Of a DNA stretch of 19,319 bases, positions 14,596 through 19,319 are shown piece after piece (the stretch's first letter is position 1; every line of letters starts with the position of its first letter). This stretch comes from JAAZBV01 sp964499695 (lineage in GTDB: Bacteria; Desulfobacterota; DSM-4660; Desulfatiglandales; HGW-15). The DNA lies in contig CAZCMD010000086.1 of the NCBI GenBank assembly GCA_964499695.1, positions 1-19,319 on the forward strand, given 5' to 3'. The notes beneath the pieces were generated by a model. The model saw nothing but the letters and a program-made list of their open reading frames with translations, was not told the origin of the DNA and ran no database searches. The position numbers were made by a program, and so were the translations under genes.

Positions 14596-16107
14596 TTAAT
14601 GGAAAATATCTGATGTTTCACTCATACGTCTGGCAGTGTCTTCAATAATAGAATCAATCTGAGGGGGCTCAAGGCCAAGCAGTATCCTTGAAAAAAGCGT
14701 TGCAATATTAATGGAATCAGGATTACTTGTTACACCGAAACCGGCCTTTTTTGCAATATTACCTGCCAGATTGGTAACAAGTATCTCTTTATCAGTTGAG
14801 GGTTTAAACTTTGGACCGGAATGAAGCAGACAGACCCGGCAATAATTCTCTCCAAAACCCCATTTCCTTAATATAGAGCTGCCAAAACCGGTATGGGCAG
14901 CCCTCACTTCAGCGATCATATCATCTATATTCAGGGTTTGATCTTTATAATGGGCGTCTCCCAGTGTCTTAAGTATCAATACCTTGCCGATATCATGAAC
15001 AAGACCCATAAAATAGTGTTTTTCCGTGTCTTCAAGCCTCAATTCCTCGGCAATGGACCTTGCAGCAAATGCGCTCGCAAGAGAATGTTTCCATAACCTT
15101 TCCATAAGTTTCTTGAATACCTTGTCTCTTACATCATAGAGACTTTTATTAGCTATTGTGGCAACAATACTCTGGGTCTCCTTGGCGCCGATTCGGGGAA
15201 TAGCCTGCTTGACAGTATATATCTTCTCTGCACCCCGGTATAGGACAGAGTTAGAGACCTGTATAAGCCTGACCGATATCACTGCATCCTTTTCAATAAC
15301 CTCGGCAAGCTTGTCCACACCGCTTGAAGGGGAATTGATAACATCCTGGATATTTTTTACTACTTCAGGCAGTACCGGCAGATTAATATCATTATTCCTG
15401 AATTTTTGTATTATCCCGTCTACAATATCTTTTATAGAACCCTTTAATATCTCCTCATTATCCAGGGGTTTTTCAGGTTCATTCCTTACTGGCTCCGGAT
15501 TGTTTTTTTCATCTGTGATATCTTTATTGTTTTCAAATGGTTTTATAAAAGAAATAAAGCGTTCAGTTAATGCCCTGTCAAGCTTGTACCCTGATATCTT
15601 TTTCATTTCATCCAGGGCCTCATCAATACTTAATGGCTTTGCATTATTTCCATCCGTTATCAGCCTGTCATATATGTTAACGATATGCAGAATCTTTGCG
15701 CCTGTTGGTATATCATCCCCCTTTAACCCATCAGGGTATCCGCTTCCGTCTATGGCCTCATGATGGTGCCGGATAACCGGTAATATCTCTTTTAAAATAT
15801 CATGTTTTGATAATATTTTTTCGGATAGGATAGTATGTTTTTTGATGTATTCCATCTCGGATTCATTAAGGCCATTTTTCCTCGATGATATGTTGTCAGG
15901 GATAAAAACCATACCGATATCATGAAGGAGTCCTGCGATATATATCTGGTTTATCTCTTTTGAAGGCCGGTCCAGTTCTTTTGTGAACAAAACACACTGG
16001 TTTGCAACCCTTGTAGCATGTGCCTTCATGGCGGGGTCTTTTTTTTCAATCTCCTGCATCAGGGAATTAATCAGTTCTTTAAGTGTACCTTGTGCTTTTT
16101 CAGACAA
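14596..16107 (-). CDS. HD-GYP and HDOD fusion protein (putative c-di-GMP phosphodiesterase)
   Basis: A 503-aa soluble signalling protein. Residues about 20-190 form an HD-GYP domain with H30 (HATRV), the H62-D63 pair (LLHDIG), H91, H115-H116 (HHHE), the signature GSGYPDG (121-127) and D147 (NIYD). All expected metal ligands are visible, so c-di-GMP hydrolysis is likely. After a charged linker (about 192-225) comes an HDOD domain (about 238-440) that keeps its own H371-D372 (GLVHDIGK). No receiver or membrane segment is present, so the input is unknown. The start is TTG with AGAGGA about 8 nt upstream; no ATG fits. It is divergent from a PilZ membrane protein across a spacer of about 550 nt, which suggests a c-di-GMP circuit. 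HDOD domains are usually regulatory and their partner here is unknown. Confidence 0.88.
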   Translation of the reverse strand: MSEKAQGTLKELINSLMQEIEKKDPAMKAHATRVANQCVLFTKELDRPSKEINQIYIAGLLHDIGMVFIPDNISSRKNGLNESEMEYIKKHTILSEKILSKHDILKEILPVIRHHHEAIDGSGYPDGLKGDDIPTGAKILHIVNIYDRLITDGNNAKPLSIDEALDEMKKISGYKLDRALTERFISFIKPFENNKDITDEKNNPEPVRNEPEKPLDNEEILKGSIKDIVDGIIQKFRNNDINLPVLPEVVKNIQDVINSPSSGVDKLAEVIEKDAVISVRLIQVSNSVLYRGAEKIYTVKQAIPRIGAKETQSIVATIANKSLYDVRDKVFKKLMERLWKHSLASAFAARSIAEELRLEDTEKHYFMGLVHDIGKVLILKTLGDAHYKDQTLNIDDMIAEVRAAHTGFGSSILRKWGFGENYCRVCLLHSGPKFKPSTDKEILVTNLAGNIAKKAGFGVTSNPDSINIATLFSRILLGLEPPQIDSIIEDTARRMSETSDIFH

Positions 16108-16654
16108 AATATTTTCCTCTGACTAATCAGCGCGGTTTTTTAAAAAAAACAAACTACTCTGTAAAGATACGCCAAAAAATTAACGTAGCAGCTTATTTTT
16201 ACAGGAATTTCGAGTGCTTTAGTTAATTTTTTAACTATTTCATTGAATTAGCAAATACTATGCCAGAAGCATGCTATCATACCTGAGCCAGGGCATACTA
16301 TCCGAATGAAATATTTTCTAAATATATGTGATAAATGAAAATTTATAAATATTAACTGTGAAAAACAGCCTGGATATGGTATATTCTGCTTAAATAACAA
16401 TCGATTATATGCAAATAAACCCAGATTCCGGTTGTTCCTGTTTTCCTGGTCCTGAAGTAACAGTATTTTAATGTTGAGCCTCCAACTAAAAGATAAATTC
16501 TCCCGCATTTTTATGGATAAAAGATACAGAATCCCAAACAGTTCAGCTTCGGCGGTATGATCTATTATGTATGAGCATATAACCGGTATTGGGTTTAGGA
16601 GATTTTCATATTAACCTGTTGGTATGGCGTAATGGCCATAAAAAGGAGGTCAGT
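16108..16654. other. Long AT-rich divergent intergenic region
   Basis: 547 nt between the divergent HD-GYP/HDOD and PilZ genes. An open frame at 16248-16508 (minus, 86 codons) lacks a convincing ribosome binding site and its product (many Asn/Phe/Cys, no pattern) does not look like a protein. I found an inverted repeat at 16220-16237 but no promoter with both boxes close to consensus on either strand. The length leaves room for regulatory sites or a small RNA, which I cannot confirm. Confidence 0.5.
16220..16237. promoter_or_regulatory. Inverted repeat TAGTTAA-TTTT-TTAACTA
   Basis: A perfect 7-bp inverted repeat with a 4-nt spacer, about 115 nt upstream of the HD-GYP/HDOD start. It is a candidate binding site for a dimeric regulator of the divergent pair. 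In such AT-rich DNA it could also arise by chance. Confidence 0.35.
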
Positions 16655-18568
16655 ATGATTATGGATAACCTTGTCGGGATATTTGGTTTTTTGATTGTTC
16701 TCATATTTTCTATCAACTATTTTAACGAGCCTCAGTATTCATTCCTGGATGATGATGCTGAGCAAAATGATGAGGACAGGGTTCTTGAACCGGCCCTGCC
16801 AAGACTCATGACAAACAGGTATCAATATAATCTTTATCTTTTTATTTTTATCCTTTTCACAGAGTTATTATTTGTTATTCTGGCAAACCTGCTTCCTCAA
16901 TTTTTATATACAGGTAAACAAAAAAGTCACGATTATTATACCCTTATTTCTGCCCTTATTATTATCGGTTGCCTACCCTATGTGCCAATTGTAAAGAATC
17001 TTTTAAAAAGGACAAAAAATGTTCTTCATGAAATGGCAAAAATACCTAATGAGGGGAGAGGGGTTTATCATCTCATAAAATCCGGAGCTATCAGTTATAA
17101 TAATATAGATATAGAAAATATACTGCATGATAAGAGCTATGAAGATGCAAAAGATGGTAAAGGAACTGTTATACGAAATGATATTGAGCGATCTTATTTT
17201 AAAGCAGGCGCTACAACTATCGAAGGAAAATGGGCAAAAATATCATGGTTGATCAACTGCCTGAATAACTGGGAAAGGAACAAGGTGTTTTCAGGGATTA
17301 TGTCACATAATAAGCTCCATTGGCACTCTTTAAAAAATTCATATATCACACGTCGAAAAAAAATAATGGAGTACAGGTCCATGGCCCTTTCTGATGCGGA
17401 TCGATCCAAACTCCACACGGAGCTGGATACACTTCTGCTTCGAACCTACAGAATGATCACCTGCCTTATTTTCCTGGCTGATCGGGATTCCTGTGATCGT
17501 TATGGCTACATTAAACAGTTGGGTTATGATATTGATGTGCAGCCAATTTTCAGTATCAGGTTCCATCAGATTGCATTTTTTGCACTCAACTGTTTTTTAG
17601 GGATACTTGCCGGTTCTGTTTTTGTCGTGTTCATTTCACAGGTCGCAGGACAGTATTTCTCATCACTGAAAGGGATAGTCACTACCGAAACAATATTCAA
17701 ATGCTGCATGTATGGAATTCCTTTTTTAATTATACCCGTGATTGCTGTCCTGCTGCTCAAACGGCATTATTCCTTTACCGGGGACAGGTGGCCAATGGTC
17801 GATCCCAAACGCCCCTATCTAAAGACCAGCGACAGACCATTTGATGTTTATATCTTTGTAACTATCCTTGCATATTTCACCGCTGTAATAACCCTGCTTT
17901 CCATTGCCATCTTTTTTACTAAAGATTTAGAAATCAAAAATTTTCTTGTAAATGAAAAGACCATGTATTTTTTTGTGTGGTCTCTTGTGAGTGCCGTAAC
18001 TGCATTTTTTATTGCTTACAGGCTTGATTCTCTTGGCAAGCATCAGGGTAACAAGGTAAAAGTGTGGTCTTTTACTCTTATGGGTGCCTGTTTTCAGGGA
18101 TTGATTACAGATATTGCCATTATGTTTGCGTTTGCTTATACCTATAATAACCATTCATTTAATTTTGGGGCAATGAGTCCGGAATATACCGGCATGTTTA
18201 CCATGTATATGCTGATGGGTTTTTCAATCGGTTTTTTATTGTTTATTTCAGGTCATTTTAACGACATGATGAGGGAACGCAGAAGGTATGAACGGTCTAA
18301 AATAAATAAAAAAATCCTCTTTACCATCGATGATAATGTTGAAAGACAGGGTGAGTTGTTAGATATATCAAGGAGCGGCGCCTTGATTGACGCGTTTTTT
18401 GATTGTGATCCGCAAAGAAAGGATATTAGCCTGAAAATAAAAGAGGGTGCCTCCATCATTGCAAGGATTGTAGAAAAAAAGAAAAATATGCTTTATCTAC
18501 AGTTTATGAAAGAATTCCAGTTGCAGGAGATGGTTGACCTTCTGGAGCCTGAAGCTGTAAGAATTTAG
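16655..18568 (+). CDS. Multi-spanning membrane protein with C-terminal PilZ domain
   Basis: A 637-aa inner-membrane protein. Hydrophobic segments at about 6-22, 58-80, 95-113, 304-328, 349-369, 397-421, 437-455, 475-497 and 513-533 suggest nine helices. A soluble region of about 190 residues lies between the third and fourth (about 113-303); I do not recognise it. The C-terminus (about 540-633) is a PilZ domain with both c-di-GMP-binding motifs: RxxxR (R543-R547, in RRYER) and DxSxxG (DISRSG, 570-575), 22 residues apart. An odd number of helices would put the N-terminus outside if PilZ is cytosolic, so the count may be off by one. The ATG is fixed by GGAGG at 16645-16649; the frame upstream to 16589 lacks support. 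The divergent neighbour is an HD-GYP protein. The likely role is a c-di-GMP-controlled membrane function such as motility, adhesion or polymer export, but which one is unknown. Confidence 0.82.
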   Translation: MIMDNLVGIFGFLIVLIFSINYFNEPQYSFLDDDAEQNDEDRVLEPALPRLMTNRYQYNLYLFIFILFTELLFVILANLLPQFLYTGKQKSHDYYTLISALIIIGCLPYVPIVKNLLKRTKNVLHEMAKIPNEGRGVYHLIKSGAISYNNIDIENILHDKSYEDAKDGKGTVIRNDIERSYFKAGATTIEGKWAKISWLINCLNNWERNKVFSGIMSHNKLHWHSLKNSYITRRKKIMEYRSMALSDADRSKLHTELDTLLLRTYRMITCLIFLADRDSCDRYGYIKQLGYDIDVQPIFSIRFHQIAFFALNCFLGILAGSVFVVFISQVAGQYFSSLKGIVTTETIFKCCMYGIPFLIIPVIAVLLLKRHYSFTGDRWPMVDPKRPYLKTSDRPFDVYIFVTILAYFTAVITLLSIAIFFTKDLEIKNFLVNEKTMYFFVWSLVSAVTAFFIAYRLDSLGKHQGNKVKVWSFTLMGACFQGLITDIAIMFAFAYTYNNHSFNFGAMSPEYTGMFTMYMLMGFSIGFLLFISGHFNDMMRERRRYERSKINKKILFTIDDNVERQGELLDISRSGALIDAFFDCDPQRKDISLKIKEGASIIARIVEKKKNMLYLQFMKEFQLQEMVDLLEPEAVRI

Positions 18569-18619
18569 GTGGGCAGGGTGAGACGACGAAAATGATTTGC
18601 TTTCACCTGGTGATATTAT

Positions 18620-18708
18620 CTTGAGATCATATACCTGTGCATTAAAACCGGGTCAGTATAAGAACCGGGGTTTCAGCAAATGATCCAGTGCACAGGTCTT
18701 ATCTCAAG
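18620..18708. repeat. Large nested hairpin overlapping the end of rnd
   Basis: Two perfect stems are nested: CTTGAGAT (18620-18627) with ATCTCAAG (18701-18708), and ACCTGTGCA (18633-18641) with TGCACAGGT (18689-18697). A smaller cap pairs AAACCGG (18645-18651) with CCGG/TTT (18665-18673). The right outer arm contains the rnd stop codon. There is no T-tract on either side, so a REP/MITE-like element or mRNA-stabilising structure is as likely as a bidirectional terminator for the two convergent genes. Confidence 0.75.
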
Positions 18709-19319
18709 TATGGCGTATCTCTTTAAGTACCCGGCACAATTCATCCCCGAACAGTTCCAGTTGCCATTTTTTTAATATCTCCTGCCCTGATAATCTGGAA
18801 ATATCGCATGGTTCAATCTGTACCAGCATCTGAATCTGGGTATTGGTACACAAAACAGATGGCTCCAGTTCAAGTTTTTTGGCTATTCTGTTTCTCCAAT
18901 CCTTAAGAAGCCCTGTCTCCCTCTTGAACTCTGTCTCAATGCCCCTTGTTCCATTTTTCGGATATACAGGCAGCTCCTCTTCCGGCAGCCTGATAATCTC
19001 AGCCATTTTGCTGAGTATATCTGTGCCCATATTTTTTAACTGCATGTCAGAAAGCGAGTTAAGGTCGTTTCGGTTTTGCGGCATCTTTTCAGCAATATTT
19101 ACTACCTGCTCATTGCTTAATACCTTGAAAGTGGGCCTGTCTTTTTCAATGGCCTTTTCCTCCCTCACTCTTAATATGGCCTCAAGTGCAGCCAGATTTC
19201 TTGGTGCCAGCCTTTTAGCGCCCTTAAACTTCATATAGAGAGGCTCTTCATTACCGGGTGCAAACCTGACCCTGCTTAATATATCGCATTCCTCCTCAAG
19301 CCATGTGATACGACCCTTT
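18704..19319 (-). CDS. rnd: Ribonuclease D, C-terminal HRDC region (partial)
   Basis: The 3' part of a gene that continues beyond the window edge. About 204 residues are visible, because the frame stays open past the internal Met at 19234 to the last bases (it reads GRITWLEEECDILSRVRF just inside the edge). The visible part matches the helical C-terminus of RNase D, a 3'-5' exonuclease in tRNA maturation: the W-x-EE segment before the domain, then an HRDC domain with LAPRNLAALEAILRVREEKA and DRPTFKVLSNEQVVNIAE, then a second HRDC-like block with LLKDWRNRIAKKLELEPSVL. The DEDD catalytic nuclease domain lies outside. Its stop lies inside a nested hairpin. It is convergent with the PilZ gene. 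Confidence 0.82.
   Translation of the reverse strand, partial: KGRITWLEEECDILSRVRFAPGNEEPLYMKFKGAKRLAPRNLAALEAILRVREEKAIEKDRPTFKVLSNEQVVNIAEKMPQNRNDLNSLSDMQLKNMGTDILSKMAEIIRLPEEELPVYPKNGTRGIETEFKRETGLLKDWRNRIAKKLELEPSVLCTNTQIQMLVQIEPCDISRLSGQEILKKWQLELFGDELCRVLKEIRHT

Noticed and set aside
15158..15763. 201-codon plus-strand open frame, rich in Ser/Ile/Phe
   Set aside because: Antisense shadow of the HD-GYP/HDOD gene; composition typical of reverse-frame translation.
16248..16508. 86-codon minus-strand open frame in the divergent spacer
   Set aside because: No plausible ribosome binding site, erratic amino-acid make-up and no family pattern; it looks like chance in AT-rich DNA.
18704..19234. 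Complete 176-aa stand-alone protein starting at an internal Met
   Set aside because: The frame stays open to the window edge and the upstream residues continue an RNase D pattern, so this is a truncated larger gene.

Overview
The window looks like a piece of a moderately AT-rich Gram-negative genome. The best guess is a Desulfobacterota (former Deltaproteobacteria) or similar anaerobe. This rests on a TolC/RND envelope pump, a DUF169 protein, a phasin-like protein next to UbiB, HD-GYP/HDOD and PilZ signalling genes, and intergenic palindromic repeats of a kind I associate with such genomes. The assignment is an inference; no rRNA or tRNA gene is present to anchor it.

Layout. (1) 99-2159 (+): a secreted family 9 glycoside hydrolase. 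It is followed by a 230-nt spacer packed with short repeats. (2) 2390-4057 (-): a benzoylformate-decarboxylase-like thiamine-diphosphate enzyme. Two identical 28-bp perfect palindromes bracket it, and it has a good sigma70-type promoter. (3) 4342-6296 (+): a DUF169 protein with its own strong promoter, then an alkaline-phosphatase-superfamily phosphodiesterase. (4) 6361-8339 (+): a small phasin-like coiled-coil protein and a UbiB/ABC1 atypical kinase. (5) 8336-14467 (-): a compact four-gene operon running MarR regulator, TolC-like lipoprotein, periplasmic adaptor, RND permease. The permease lacks the residues that normally relay protons. Its 3' end overlaps that of ubiB by 4 nt. (6) 14596-16107 (-): an HD-GYP plus HDOD fusion. 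A divergent spacer of about 550 nt separates it from (7) 16655-18568 (+): a nine-helix membrane protein with a C-terminal PilZ domain. (8) 18704-19319 (-): the C-terminal third or so of RNase D, cut by the window edge. A large nested hairpin overlaps its stop codon.

How genes may work together. The MarR protein probably represses its own efflux operon through an imperfect palindrome beside the promoter. The HD-GYP protein (predicted c-di-GMP hydrolase) and the PilZ membrane protein (predicted c-di-GMP receptor) are divergent neighbours and could form one signalling module. The phasin-like/UbiB pair is spaced like an operon. The GH9, ThDP enzyme and DUF169/phosphodiesterase genes show no evident shared pathway.

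Most unusual points: the RND permease with Thr-Asn in place of the TM4 Asp-Asp and Asn in place of the TM10 Lys; the undescribed (to me) multi-helix PilZ protein beside the HD-GYP/HDOD fusion; the roughly 89-nt nested palindrome at the end of rnd; and the repeat mosaic around the ThDP gene. I saw no CRISPR array, transposase, phage gene or RNA gene.
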